From NCBI GenBank assembly GCA_963677785.2, contig CAXXDH010000003.1, forward strand, positions 434,001 through 498,000: 64,000 bases of DNA. Reading direction: 5' to 3'. Under the pieces are notes generated by a model. That model saw nothing but the letters and a program-made list of their open reading frames with translations, was not told where the DNA came from and searched no databases. A program made the position numbers and the translations under genes. The stretch is from G963665495 sp963677785 (GTDB taxonomy: Bacteria > Desulfobacterota > Desulfovibrionia > Desulfovibrionales > Desulfovibrionaceae). Every line of letters begins with the position of its first letter. The first letter of the stretch is position 1. Below, one piece after another: positions 1 to 9,424 of the stretch.

Positions 1-2706
1 TGGCTGAACGTCAATTTTCACCTCGCGCCCGAAGACGTCGTTACCGAAGCGGTCACGGATATTTCCAACCGTTTGAAAGACCTCAGGCTATGGATACTGG
101 ATCTGAGCAAGGAGCCCAACGGCCCCATGATCGTGTTTCCGGACACTCTCGAACGTATGCGCCAGGGCCTTGCCAAATTCGCCAGAACCCTGTTCGACAG
201 AAACCTGTTTCAGGAAACGCCGGAATTTCGCGGCCTGTTCTTTTCCAGCGCCATCCAGGGCGACGAAGACCGTATCTGGCTGCCGGAAACCCTGGAAACG
301 TTCCGTTCGGAACGCATCAAGCGCCATAGAACCGACAAAGGCTTTTTCCTGCATGACGTTTTTTCGGCCATTCTTCCCAATGACCGGCGTCTCTACAGTC
401 CGCTTTTCGAATTCATCAAATGGCGCAAGCTGACGCACGCCCTGGCGCTTGCCGCCACCCTTGCGATCATCTGCAGCATTTGCGGCCTGTTCTCGTTTTC
501 CTACATGAAAAACAAATCCGCCATGAGCGCGTTCATGGAGGATATCACCCAGGTGCCGACCCTGACCAACGACATGTCCCGTGACCTGCTGCTGCTCAGC
601 GATTTTCGTGAACAATTGCTCGAAATTGAAACCCTGAACCAGAACTGGCTGCTGCCCAGAATGGGTCTCAATCAAAGTCTGCAGGCGCAAAAACGCTTGG
701 AAAAACTCTATACCGAACTGTTCCGGGTCGGACTGGAACAACCTCTGGACGTCAATCTGGCCAATACTATCAATACATTTTCGGATGCCACGCCGGAAAA
801 TACGCTCACCAGGTTCATTGCCCATCTGGTCGCCCGCATCAATCTGCTGGACGCCGTACTGTCCGGAAACACGAGCAGCGTGAAAAACATGCCGTCCCCG
901 GATGAACGCGTATTCACCATCATCAATCCGGATGTGGCCTCGGAAATCGCCGAATCCTACAACAAACTATATATCACCTATCTACAGCTGAACAAGACTC
1001 CCGGGTTTGTCGAGCAGGAACGCGACCGCCTCATGAGCATGCTGAAAAATACCCTGCGCGCCAAACGCATGGAGTTCTACTGGCTGGCGGACTGGGCCAA
1101 CGACCTGACCGCCCTGGCTCCCGTCACCATGGATGATTATTGGGGACTGACCGCAAAACCCCATGATCCCGGCCCAGTCGTACCTCCGGCGTTCACCACC
1201 AAAGGCCGCGAGCGTATCATGCAGTTCATTGACCAAATCCAGAAGGCCATGGACAATCCCAACAACCTGGCGCCACAAATCGAACAATTCAAGAAGTGGT
1301 ATGCCGAGCAGTACGTCAAAACATGGGAAAACTTCGCTTTGGGATTTTCAGACGCTTTGCGCTGGGAACGCAGCCAGATGGAATGGAAATCGCTCACGCG
1401 CAACATGTCCAGCGTGAACAACCCCTTTTTCGAACTTCTGAACACCATGTCCGCGGAATTGCAGCCCTATGCGAAATCGGCCGCCAACTACCCGTGGGTG
1501 AGCGCTGTCATGGATTTTCAGGTACTCAAGGAAAAAGCCAAGGAAAAAGACGCCGCCAAAGCCGAAAAGTCCATCATCAGCGATATCAAGTCAGGAAAAT
1601 CCATGCTCCAGGAACTCACCGGGGAGAAAAAGCAGGCAGCCCCCAATCCCGTCCCGGACGGGCAGCAGCCGATGGAGACCATCAATAAGCTCACCCTGGA
1701 AAGAAAAACAAAAGCTACGACCGAAGACATTCTCTCGGTCACAGACCAGTACAATGAATATCTCAAAAGCCTGGGACAGATCATGCCGTCCACTGTCAGC
1801 AGCGAGGCCGCTTTCACCATGGTCTCCAACTTTTTCAGCATGAGCAAGAATCCCACGGAAAACAAATCGCCCTTTCACAAGGCATATATGGCCAACCTCA
1901 AGATTGATGAAGCGCTGGAGCCGCAGAATCCCATGGATCCTGTGTTTTTCGATCTGCTGATCGGGCCGCTTCATTTTCTGCTGGATTATTCCATGGCGGA
2001 AGCAACCCAACACCTGCAGGACACCTGGGAAGGCGATGTCCTGAGTTCGGTTCGGTCCGCGCCCGAGTCGAAGAAGTCCACTATTCTTTTCGACAAGAAA
2101 AACGGCGTGGTCTGGAAGTTCGTCGACGGCCCCGCTTCTCCGTTTATCGACAAGAAGCAATACGGGTATTCCCCGCGCAAATTCCTGCGCTGGAGCATCC
2201 CGTTTACGGATGAATTCTTCCGGTTCATCGAACAGGGAGCAGTGGAAAACCAAGCCACTCTCGACAAATACGAAATCAGCATCCAGGCGCTGCCCACGGA
2301 CTGCAACGCGGGGACAACCGAGGATCCATACGCCACGATTCTCACCCTCAACTGCAGCAAGGGCGCAATCAAACTCGAAAACTACAATTATCCGGCCAAA
2401 AAGGATATCGAATGGAAGCCCGGTGAATGCGGCGACACTTCCTTCCAAATCCTGTTCAATGATTTCACGCTGGAACGAAAATACGAAGGTGATTTCGGTT
2501 TCCCGAAATTCCTGGACGATTTCCGGTATGGTTCGAGGACCTTTACTCCCAAAGATTTTCCAGAGGAACAAGAAGCCCTCAAACAGCTCGGTATCTCCGA
2601 ACTGACCATTAATTATACGTTCAACGGCAATATGCCTGTGATCAATCTTCTTTACGCTCAACACCTTGACGTCCCGCAGGTAATCGCGCATACCTATTCA
2701 AATTGA
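1..2706 (+). CDS. tssM: TssM/IcmF, type VI secretion membrane-complex protein (5' end outside window)
   Basis: The reading frame is open from base 1, so this is the C-terminal 901 codons of a longer protein; TssM proteins are usually about 1100-1300 aa. The visible part starts in the cytoplasmic region, then has one clear hydrophobic segment (about residues 143-165 of the visible part, rich in Leu/Ala/Ile), followed by a long soluble region that would be periplasmic. This matches the last transmembrane helix and periplasmic domain of IcmF/TssM, which joins TssL and TssJ in the envelope-spanning complex. The N-terminal helices and any Walker A motif lie upstream. It is the first visible gene of a T6SS operon, and tssA starts 74 bases after its stop. 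The call rests on context plus overall architecture. Confidence 0.88.
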   Translation, partial: WLNVNFHLAPEDVVTEAVTDISNRLKDLRLWILDLSKEPNGPMIVFPDTLERMRQGLAKFARTLFDRNLFQETPEFRGLFFSSAIQGDEDRIWLPETLETFRSERIKRHRTDKGFFLHDVFSAILPNDRRLYSPLFEFIKWRKLTHALALAATLAIICSICGLFSFSYMKNKSAMSAFMEDITQVPTLTNDMSRDLLLLSDFREQLLEIETLNQNWLLPRMGLNQSLQAQKRLEKLYTELFRVGLEQPLDVNLANTINTFSDATPENTLTRFIAHLVARINLLDAVLSGNTSSVKNMPSPDERVFTIINPDVASEIAESYNKLYITYLQLNKTPGFVEQERDRLMSMLKNTLRAKRMEFYWLADWANDLTALAPVTMDDYWGLTAKPHDPGPVVPPAFTTKGRERIMQFIDQIQKAMDNPNNLAPQIEQFKKWYAEQYVKTWENFALGFSDALRWERSQMEWKSLTRNMSSVNNPFFELLNTMSAELQPYAKSAANYPWVSAVMDFQVLKEKAKEKDAAKAEKSIISDIKSGKSMLQELTGEKKQAAPNPVPDGQQPMETINKLTLERKTKATTEDILSVTDQYNEYLKSLGQIMPSTVSSEAAFTMVSNFFSMSKNPTENKSPFHKAYMANLKIDEALEPQNPMDPVFFDLLIGPLHFLLDYSMAEATQHLQDTWEGDVLSSVRSAPESKKSTILFDKKNGVVWKFVDGPASPFIDKKQYGYSPRKFLRWSIPFTDEFFRFIEQGAVENQATLDKYEISIQALPTDCNAGTTEDPYATILTLNCSKGAIKLENYNYPAKKDIEWKPGECGDTSFQILFNDFTLERKYEGDFGFPKFLDDFRYGSRTFTPKDFPEEQEALKQLGISELTINYTFNGNMPVINLLYAQHLDVPQVIAHTYSN

Positions 2707-2780
2707 TATTGACTACATAAATAGATGGCATCAAACACCTGCGCGAATTCAGCCACCTTGCACGTTGTAAAGGATCACAA

Positions 2781-4403
2781 ATGAAGCTCAAGGATTTGGG
2801 TAGGATACCAATCAGCGACGATGCCCCTTCCGGGCAGGACGTCAAGTACGAGCCGGAATTTGAACAGTTGCAGCAGGAAATCGACAAGTTGTCCATCGCC
2901 TCGGTAGATGGCGCTGTCATAGACTGGAAAAAAGTCACGCAACTGTCATCAACCATTCTTTCCAAAAAATCCAAAGACCTGCTTGTCGCCTGTTATTTGT
3001 CCATCGCGCTGGTCCAGACTCATGAATTCGATGGATTCGTGGCCGGAGTCACCGTCCTGGACGATCTGGTCTCCGGTTTTTGGGACACGCTTTTTCCTCC
3101 AAAAAAACGTATGCGCGGCAGACTGAACGCCCTGACCTGGTGGTCCGACCGGGCCAAAGACTTTTTGCAAACCTATGCGCCGCAAAATCCGCTGCCCAAA
3201 GAGACTGTGCAATCCCTGCGCAGCGCACTGTCGAATCTGGACCAGAACCTGGCGGAAAAGACGGAAGACGCCTCGCCGCCTCTGCACGAACTGCTGAACG
3301 CGGTGGACAGGCTCCCTGTCCAGGAGCCGGAACCAGAGCCCGAACCGGAGCCCGAGCCAACACCAGAACCCGAACCCGTCATGGAGCCCGAGCCTGTTGC
3401 CGGGCAGCCTGCCCAGGAAGCGCCTCAGCCTGCGCCGGCTCCGGCGGCGCCCGCGGCCCCTACATTTCAACCAGCCCCTGTCACCGCCCCTTCGGGCACA
3501 GTGGAGGCAGCCGAACAGACCCTGAAAAACGCCGCGGGCCAGTTGCTTTCCGTTGCGGATTTCAAGTTAAAGTCTGATCAACGCGACCCGGTGCCCTATC
3601 AATTGCTTCGTACGGGTGTCTGGTCCAAAATCAAACAAATACCTCCCGCCCAGAACGGGAAGACCATGATCCCTCCTCCCGAAAGCGCGATCATCAGCTC
3701 CTTCCAGAGCATGATGAGTTCCGGAAGCTATGAAAACGCCATTGTGGCCAGCGAGCAGCATCTCCCGCAGTACATGTTCTGGCTTGACCTGAACCGCATT
3801 ACCGCCCAGGCCTTGAACAGCCTCGGCAATGCGTACAAATACGCCCGGGATCTGGTGTGCGCCGAAACATTGCTGTTTACCCAGCGCTTGCAAGGGATAG
3901 AAGATCTGGCCTTTTCCGACGGAACGCCGTTCGCGGACCAGGAAACAAGATCCTGGTTGAAAACCATCGGCATCGGCGAAACAGGCGGCGGCGTAGGCGG
4001 TGGAGATGAAACAGCCGCAGCTATCTCAGAAACCCTGGCAAACGCCAGAAAGCTCGTTCAGGACAACAAAGGCCTGGATGGAATGCAGCTGATCGAAGAC
4101 GGCATCAAGCATGCGGGTTCGGACAAGGAGCGTATGCTTTGGAATATCGCTTTGTGCCAGATTTTTCTTCAGCTCGGCAAAGCGGACCTGGCTGTTCCCG
4201 TTGTGGAACAGATTATTCACAATGCTGACACGTATCAATTGGAAAAATGGGATAGCGGATTGTGTATAGACTGTTTCAGCATCGCCTATGAAATTTTGAG
4301 CGTAAGCAAACAAGACAACGCCAAAGCCAGAGCGATGGAAATTCTGCAGCGGATCACGCAATTGAGCCCGACCAAGGCGCTTCGCATCGCAGGAATAAAA
4401 TAG
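2781..4403 (+). CDS. tssA: TssA, T6SS baseplate/sheath-assembly protein with Pro-Glu linker
   Basis: 540 aa. The N-terminal part (about residues 1-175) has the ImpA_N pattern, including an ISDDAPSGQD stretch near the start and a segment with GFWDTLFPP. A low-complexity linker of repeated Pro-Glu pairs then Pro-Ala follows (about 180-235). The C-terminal half resembles the VasJ-type TssA C-domain. TssA proteins guide polymerisation of the tail tube and sheath onto the baseplate. The linker is unusually acidic and regular. The gene sits between tssM and tssB, with 84 bases before tssB. The start is the ATG 74 bases after tssM; upstream 'aaaggatcac' is a plausible ribosome binding site. Confidence 0.88.
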   Translation: MKLKDLGRIPISDDAPSGQDVKYEPEFEQLQQEIDKLSIASVDGAVIDWKKVTQLSSTILSKKSKDLLVACYLSIALVQTHEFDGFVAGVTVLDDLVSGFWDTLFPPKKRMRGRLNALTWWSDRAKDFLQTYAPQNPLPKETVQSLRSALSNLDQNLAEKTEDASPPLHELLNAVDRLPVQEPEPEPEPEPEPTPEPEPVMEPEPVAGQPAQEAPQPAPAPAAPAAPTFQPAPVTAPSGTVEAAEQTLKNAAGQLLSVADFKLKSDQRDPVPYQLLRTGVWSKIKQIPPAQNGKTMIPPPESAIISSFQSMMSSGSYENAIVASEQHLPQYMFWLDLNRITAQALNSLGNAYKYARDLVCAETLLFTQRLQGIEDLAFSDGTPFADQETRSWLKTIGIGETGGGVGGGDETAAAISETLANARKLVQDNKGLDGMQLIEDGIKHAGSDKERMLWNIALCQIFLQLGKADLAVPVVEQIIHNADTYQLEKWDSGLCIDCFSIAYEILSVSKQDNAKARAMEILQRITQLSPTKALRIAGIK

Positions 4404-4487
4404 TAGCCTTTTTTTTTGTTTATGGTAGTTTTTTTCAGAATTTGTATTTTCCACTATGAATTCGAATCTTCCAGGAGGTGATTCCCC

Positions 4488-4982
4488 ATGGCGAAAGAAG
4501 GATCCGTAGCACCCAAAGAGCGTGTCAATATCACTTACAAACCGGCCACCGGCGATGCGCAGGAAGAAGTGGAACTCCCGCTGAAACTCCTTGTATTGAG
4601 TGATTTCACCCTCAAAAACGACGAGCGTATGGTCGAAGACCGTGATCCTGTAAATATCGACAAGGACAATTTCAATGAAGTTCTCAAAGCGCAGAACCTC
4701 GAACTGAAGATGACCGTTGAGAACAGACTGGCTCCGGCCAAGGAAGGTGAAGAACCTGAGGAAATGGGCGTGAATCTCAAGTTCGACAGCATCAAGGATT
4801 TCGAGCCCGACGCCATTGCCCAAAAGGTACCTGAGCTGAAAAAATTGATGGACCTGCGCGAGGCTCTCAAGGCTGTGAAAGGCCCCCTGGGCAATGTTCC
4901 TGAGTTCCGCAAAAAAGTTCAGGAACTGGTCAAAGAACCCGACGCACGTGAAAAACTCATGAAAGAACTTGGCTTGGAGTAG
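4488..4982 (+). CDS. tssB: TssB, small contractile-sheath subunit
   Basis: 164 aa, the usual TssB/VipA length. It begins with a short charged segment, then has the family signatures LLVLSDFT (about residues 35-42), DRDPVNIDKDNFNEVL (about 52-67) and an alternating hydrophobic LRFDSI-like strand. The C-terminal part is helical and ends in KELGLE. TssB and TssC form the contractile sheath around the Hcp tube. A near-perfect ribosome binding site, AGGAGGTGA, lies just before the ATG, suggesting high expression as expected for a structural protein. tssC follows after 100 bases. Confidence 0.95.
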   Translation: MAKEGSVAPKERVNITYKPATGDAQEEVELPLKLLVLSDFTLKNDERMVEDRDPVNIDKDNFNEVLKAQNLELKMTVENRLAPAKEGEEPEEMGVNLKFDSIKDFEPDAIAQKVPELKKLMDLREALKAVKGPLGNVPEFRKKVQELVKEPDAREKLMKELGLE

Positions 4983-5082
4983 CTACGAGTCGCAATTTGC
5001 TCAGCAGAATATCTTCTTTCGTATAACTGCATTCCCTATAAATTCATGACGCGTATCAGTGGAACAAGGAGGATACGGCACC

Positions 5083-6570
5083 ATGGCTGAAGAACAAGTA
5101 CAACAAGAGCAACAGGCCGCGGCAACGGAAACCACGGAAGGCTCTTTAATAGATGATATTGTCCTGGCTACCAAAATAAAGCCCAATGATGATTATTACG
5201 ATGTCACCAAGGCCGGTCTTCAAGCCTTTTTGGAGGAACTGGTCAAACCCGAGCGTGAAGGCGCCAAGATTTCCGGAAATCTTGTCGACGAAATGATCGG
5301 CCAGATCGATGAAAAGCTTTCGAGCCAGATCGACGCCATCCTCCACAATGAATCATTCCAGAAGCTGGAATCTGCCTGGCGTTCGCTGAAATTTTTGATC
5401 GACCGTACGGATTTCCGGGAAAACATCAAAGTCGAAATCATGAATGTCAACAAGCAGGATCTGCTTGATGATTTCGAAGACTCCCCCGAGGTTCCCAAAT
5501 CCGGCCTGTACCGCCGCGTCTATACGGCTGAATACGGCCAGTTCGGCGGCCAGCCGTACGGCGCCATGATCGCCAACTACGAACTCGGCCCCGGCCCGCA
5601 GGACATCAAACTGCTGCAGTACGTGGCCGGTGTTTCGGCCATGTCCCACGCGCCGTTTTTCGCGGCCGCGGACAAATCCTTTTTCGGCATAGACAGCTGG
5701 GAAAAACTGCCGCAGCTCAAGGATCTGCACGCTATTTTCGAAATGCCGCAGTACACCAAATGGCAGTCTTTCCGGCAGTCCGAGGATGCGCGCTACGTGG
5801 CTCTGACCATGCCGCGCTTCCTGCTGCGCCTGCCCTACGGTCCGGACACCCAGCCGACCAAGACTTTCAACTACCAGGAGAACGTCTCTGTCGGAAACGA
5901 TTCGTTCTGCTGGGGCAACACGGCTTTCGCCTTTGCTTCGCGGCTTACGGACAGCTTTGCCAAATACCGCTGGTGCGCCAACATCATCGGTCCGCAGGGC
6001 GGCGGCGCCGTGGAAGATCTTCCCCTGTACCAGTTCGAGGCCATGGGCGCCATCCAGACCAAAATTCCCACCGAGGTGCTGCTTTCGGAACGTCGGGAAT
6101 TTGAACTGGCGGAAGAGGGTTTCATCGGCCTGACCATGCGCAAAGGCAGCGACAATGCGGCATTCTTCTCCGCCAACTCCTGCCAGAAGCCCAAATTCTT
6201 CGGCACCAGCGCGGAAGGCAAAGAAGCCGAACTCAACTACAAACTTTCGACCCAGATGCCGTATATGATGATCAGCAACCGCCTGGCGCACTACATCAAA
6301 GTGCTCCAGCGTGAAAACATCGGTACCTGGAAAGAGCGCCAGGATCTCGAACGCGAGCTGAACAAATGGATCAGCCAGTATGTGACCGAAATGGACAATC
6401 CCTCTCCGGACGTACGCAGCAGACGTCCTTTGCGGATGTGCAAAATCGACGTCAGCGATGTCCCCGGCGATCCCGGCTGGTACAGTGTTTCCATGAAAAT
6501 GCGTCCCCATTTCAAATATATGGGAGCTTCTTTCACGCTGTCTCTGGTGGGCAAACTGGACAAAGATTAA
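5083..6570 (+). CDS. tssC: TssC, large contractile-sheath subunit
   Basis: 495 aa from this ATG, which has GGAGG nine bases upstream; a TTG/ATG 24 bases earlier is less likely. Family hallmarks are present in order: the LESAWRSLKFLIDRTDF block (about residues 97-111), PFFAAADKSFFG, a block with ARYVALTMPRFLLRLPYG (about 246-263), SFCWGNTAFAFASRL, KYRWCANIIGPQGGG, and a C-terminal LPTEVLLSERRE-like handle region. TssC is the main sheath protein recognised by the ClpV ATPase after contraction. It lies directly downstream of tssB, as in nearly all T6SS loci. A second, divergent TssB/TssC-like protein is encoded at 14198-15784. Confidence 0.97.
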   Translation: MAEEQVQQEQQAAATETTEGSLIDDIVLATKIKPNDDYYDVTKAGLQAFLEELVKPEREGAKISGNLVDEMIGQIDEKLSSQIDAILHNESFQKLESAWRSLKFLIDRTDFRENIKVEIMNVNKQDLLDDFEDSPEVPKSGLYRRVYTAEYGQFGGQPYGAMIANYELGPGPQDIKLLQYVAGVSAMSHAPFFAAADKSFFGIDSWEKLPQLKDLHAIFEMPQYTKWQSFRQSEDARYVALTMPRFLLRLPYGPDTQPTKTFNYQENVSVGNDSFCWGNTAFAFASRLTDSFAKYRWCANIIGPQGGGAVEDLPLYQFEAMGAIQTKIPTEVLLSERREFELAEEGFIGLTMRKGSDNAAFFSANSCQKPKFFGTSAEGKEAELNYKLSTQMPYMMISNRLAHYIKVLQRENIGTWKERQDLERELNKWISQYVTEMDNPSPDVRSRRPLRMCKIDVSDVPGDPGWYSVSMKMRPHFKYMGASFTLSLVGKLDKD

Positions 6571-6654
6571 CTTCCCGTAAAACGGATGTAACGTTTGTCG
6601 GCCACAGTACGAATACTCTTTTACGGAACTAGGCGTTTCGGGTTTATTTTAAGG

Positions 6655-6660
6655 TATACT
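6655..6660 (+). promoter_or_regulatory. possible -10 element for hcp
   Basis: TATACT, 34 bases before the hcp ATG in an AT-rich gap. The -35 region about 17 bases upstream (ggcgtt) is poor. A separate promoter would fit the high demand for Hcp, but the evidence is only the -10 match and position. Confidence 0.35.
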
Positions 6661-6694
6661 TCATACTTAACCAAACACCCAAAAGGAGAGAGAC

Positions 6695-7177
6695 ATGGCG
6701 CTGACTTCTTACATGAAAGTGAAAGGCAAATCCCAGGGCGACATCAAGGGAGATTGCAATCAGGGCGGGGACAAAAAAGATACCATGCTGATCTACCAGG
6801 TGGATCATAATGTTGAAATTCCCAAGGACACCCATACGGGTCTGCCCACGGGCCAGCGTATCCACCATCCGATCACTGTCACGAAACATTACGACAACGC
6901 TTCCCCCAAGCTGAAACAGGCTTGCTGCAAGGGTGAACAATGCGACGTCGAACTCGATTTCTACCGCATCGAACCCGATGGAACCGAGAAAAAATACTAC
7001 GTCATCAAACTGGCCAATGCCATCATCGTCAATGTACGCGACTACAAGCCCATGACTTTCGATTCCAACACCAAGGAATACCACGACATGGAAGACGTCA
7101 GCTTCACGTACTCGAAAATTACCTGGACCTACACGGACGGCAACATCGAATACACCGACAGCTGGCAGGACAGCTAA
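6695..7177 (+). CDS. hcp: Hcp (TssD), T6SS tail-tube protein
   Basis: 160 aa, the typical Hcp size. It starts with a family-like segment (LTSYMKVKGKSQGDIKG) and continues with beta-rich sequence including HHPITVTKHYDNASPKL and a C-terminal EDVSFTYSKITWTYTDG strand pair. Hcp forms hexameric rings that stack into the tube expelled by sheath contraction and can carry effectors. AAGGAGAGAG lies just before the ATG. A strong terminator follows, so hcp may be made at a level distinct from the downstream baseplate genes. Two adjacent Cys (ACCKGEQC) in the middle are a little unusual. Confidence 0.95.
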   Translation: MALTSYMKVKGKSQGDIKGDCNQGGDKKDTMLIYQVDHNVEIPKDTHTGLPTGQRIHHPITVTKHYDNASPKLKQACCKGEQCDVELDFYRIEPDGTEKKYYVIKLANAIIVNVRDYKPMTFDSNTKEYHDMEDVSFTYSKITWTYTDGNIEYTDSWQDS

Positions 7178-7200
7178 TCCATAGCGACTGCGGTCACCAA

Positions 7201-7238
7201 AGCCGGCCGGCTGGGATTCCCGAGCCGGCCGGCTTTTA
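7201..7238 (+). terminator. intrinsic terminator after hcp
   Basis: Two copies of AGCCGGCCGGCT (7201-7212 and 7223-7234) form a perfect 12-bp GC-rich stem around a 10-base loop and are followed by TTTT. It lies between hcp and tssE, so read-through or a new start is needed for tssE-H. Confidence 0.85.
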
Positions 7239-7268
7239 TCGAAACAGAACACCAGCCGGGTTCCGTCC

Positions 7269-7682
7269 ATGAGAGAATTACGACTCCTCGAACGTATTCA
7301 GGATTTCGAAAAAGATCCGGAGCGCCGCTTTGCTGAAGATCCGCAGGCCATGACCAAATCCGTGCTGCACCACATTCAGCAGATCATGAACACGCGGCAG
7401 GGCTCCGTGCTGATTCACGACGATTTCGGAGTGCCGGATTTTACCGATATCGCCGGATCCTATGCGTCCGACCGCGTCCAGGAGCTCGAACGCGATCTCT
7501 CGAAAATCATCATGAAATTCGAACCCCGTTTGCTGGAAGCTTCCATAACTTTCGAAGAACAACAGGACGATGTCCTTGCCCTGCGCTTCAAGATCAAAGG
7601 CAAACTGGCCATGGAAAACGACGTTCCCGTTGTATTTGAAAGCGTCGTGCAATCAGACGGACGGATCACCATTAGCGATTAA
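7269..7682 (+). CDS. tssE: TssE, gp25-like baseplate protein
   Basis: 137 aa, usual for TssE. It begins LRLLERI, has the N-terminal SVLHHIQQIMNTRQG motif (about residues 36-50), then FGVPDFTDI and a C-terminal beta-rich half. TssE is the gp25-like wedge protein that begins sheath assembly. It is the first of the tightly packed baseplate set: tssF starts 8 bases after its stop. Confidence 0.93.
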   Translation: MRELRLLERIQDFEKDPERRFAEDPQAMTKSVLHHIQQIMNTRQGSVLIHDDFGVPDFTDIAGSYASDRVQELERDLSKIIMKFEPRLLEASITFEEQQDDVLALRFKIKGKLAMENDVPVVFESVVQSDGRITISD

Positions 7683-7690
7683 CCGTTGCA

Positions 7691-9424
7691 ATGATAAATA
7701 AATACTATCAGCTGGAACTCGCGCACCTCAAGGAGCTCGCCGTCGAGTTCTCCAAGGCGCACCCTGCGCTGGCGCCCATGCTCAGCGGTCCGACTTCGGA
7801 CCCCGACGTGGAACGCCTCCTGGAAGGTACGGCCTTTCTGACGGGCTTGATCCGCGAGAAGCTCGACGACCAGTTTCCGGAAATTCTCCACAGCCTGCTG
7901 CAGCTGACTTTTCCGCATTACCTGCGGCCCATTCCGTCCACCACCATCATCCAGTTTCTCCCCAAGACCGGCTTGATGGAAACCCTGAAAGTCAAAGCCG
8001 GAGCCGCCATCGCCTCCATCCCTGTAGACGGTACGAGCTGCGTTTTCACCACCACCTACGATGTGGACGTCCATCCGCTGCAGGTGACCAACGCGGTGCT
8101 GGACAAACCCGCGGGTTCTCCGCCCGTGCTCAAAGTCAGTTTCAACCTCACGGGCATGGACCTGCAGTCCTGGAAACCGGAGCGGCTGCGCATTTTGCTG
8201 TCCGGCAGCTACGAGGCGGCCGCCGACCGGTATTACACCATCCTTTCCAGCACGCAGCAGTTGCGGTTCAGCTCCCCGGAAGGCGGAAAACCCCTGACGC
8301 TGCCCAAAAAATTTCTGCAACCGGTCGGACTTACCGACACGGAAGCCTTGCTGCCCTACCCGTCCAATTCATTCCCCGGCTACCGGCTGCTGCAGGAGTA
8401 TTTTATTCTGCCGCACAAATTTCTCTTTTTTGATATCACCGGCTGGGAACACTGGCGGGAGCGCGGATCCGGCACCTCGTTCACCATTGAATTCCTGCTC
8501 AAGGACAGCGGACATATCGTACGCGATTTCAAACGGGGCAATTTTCTGCTCAACGCCACCCCGGCAATCAATCTTTTTCCGCATGACGCGGAACCCATTC
8601 TTCTGGACCACCACCGGCCGGAATACAGGGTACGCCCCGCGGACCAGCACGGCAACAATTACCAGGTCTATTCGGTCGAAAACGTCACCGGGTTCATCAA
8701 AGGCACCGTACGCCAACGCGACTACGTCCCCTTTGAAATGTTCCGGCCGCGTACCGGGGATACCTCCGTATACAACATCACCCGCAGAATCTCCCCCATC
8801 GGAGAGAATGTGGAGGTTTTTCTGTCGGTCAGTTATCCGCCCGACGCCGGACCGCCCGTACCGGAGACGCTTTCCATCAACATGCTCTGCACCAATGCGC
8901 ATTTGCCGGAGAGTCTCCAGCTCGGAGATATCAGCGAACCAACGGAAACGTCGCCCAGCCTGCTGGATTTCAAGAATATTCATCCGCCCACGGCCGCGAT
9001 CCAGCCGCCCATCGGATCGGATCTGCTCTGGCGGCTGATTTCCCATCTTTCCTTGAATTATCTGCCCATCTCGGACACTGAAAACATCAAGGCCTTGCTG
9101 CGCCTGTATATTTTTCCAGGAACACGCAACCGCGCCTCCGTGGTGGCCAACAACAAGCGGATCGACGGCGTAAACAGCCTCACGGACAAAATCGCCGACC
9201 GCCTGATCTCCGGCGTGATCATGCGCGGACGGTATATAGAAATGGAAGTCGATGGTTCGAACTTCGCCAGCCATGGAGACATGTATCTGTTCGGCACCAT
9301 CCTCGACCGGTTTCTAGCCGGATACGCCAATATCAACAGCTTTACACGCTTTCAACTCCGGGACCAGCACTCGGGTGAGGATATTCAATGGCCGATGCGC
9401 ATCGGGGATCGCCCGCTTCTTTGA
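7691..9424 (+). CDS. tssF: TssF, T6SS baseplate subunit
   Basis: 577 aa, normal for TssF/VasA (about 580-600). The family N-terminus is clear: YYQLELAHLKELAVEFSKAHP, then GTAFLTGLIREKLDDQFPE and LLQLTFPHYLRPIPS. The C-terminal part contains ISHLSLNYLPISD and the GTILDRFLAGYANINSF motif near the end. TssF with TssG, TssE and TssK forms the baseplate wedge. Its 3' end overlaps the start of tssG by 37 bases, which suggests translational coupling. Confidence 0.95.
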   Translation: MINKYYQLELAHLKELAVEFSKAHPALAPMLSGPTSDPDVERLLEGTAFLTGLIREKLDDQFPEILHSLLQLTFPHYLRPIPSTTIIQFLPKTGLMETLKVKAGAAIASIPVDGTSCVFTTTYDVDVHPLQVTNAVLDKPAGSPPVLKVSFNLTGMDLQSWKPERLRILLSGSYEAAADRYYTILSSTQQLRFSSPEGGKPLTLPKKFLQPVGLTDTEALLPYPSNSFPGYRLLQEYFILPHKFLFFDITGWEHWRERGSGTSFTIEFLLKDSGHIVRDFKRGNFLLNATPAINLFPHDAEPILLDHHRPEYRVRPADQHGNNYQVYSVENVTGFIKGTVRQRDYVPFEMFRPRTGDTSVYNITRRISPIGENVEVFLSVSYPPDAGPPVPETLSINMLCTNAHLPESLQLGDISEPTETSPSLLDFKNIHPPTAAIQPPIGSDLLWRLISHLSLNYLPISDTENIKALLRLYIFPGTRNRASVVANNKRIDGVNSLTDKIADRLISGVIMRGRYIEMEVDGSNFASHGDMYLFGTILDRFLAGYANINSFTRFQLRDQHSGEDIQWPMRIGDRPLL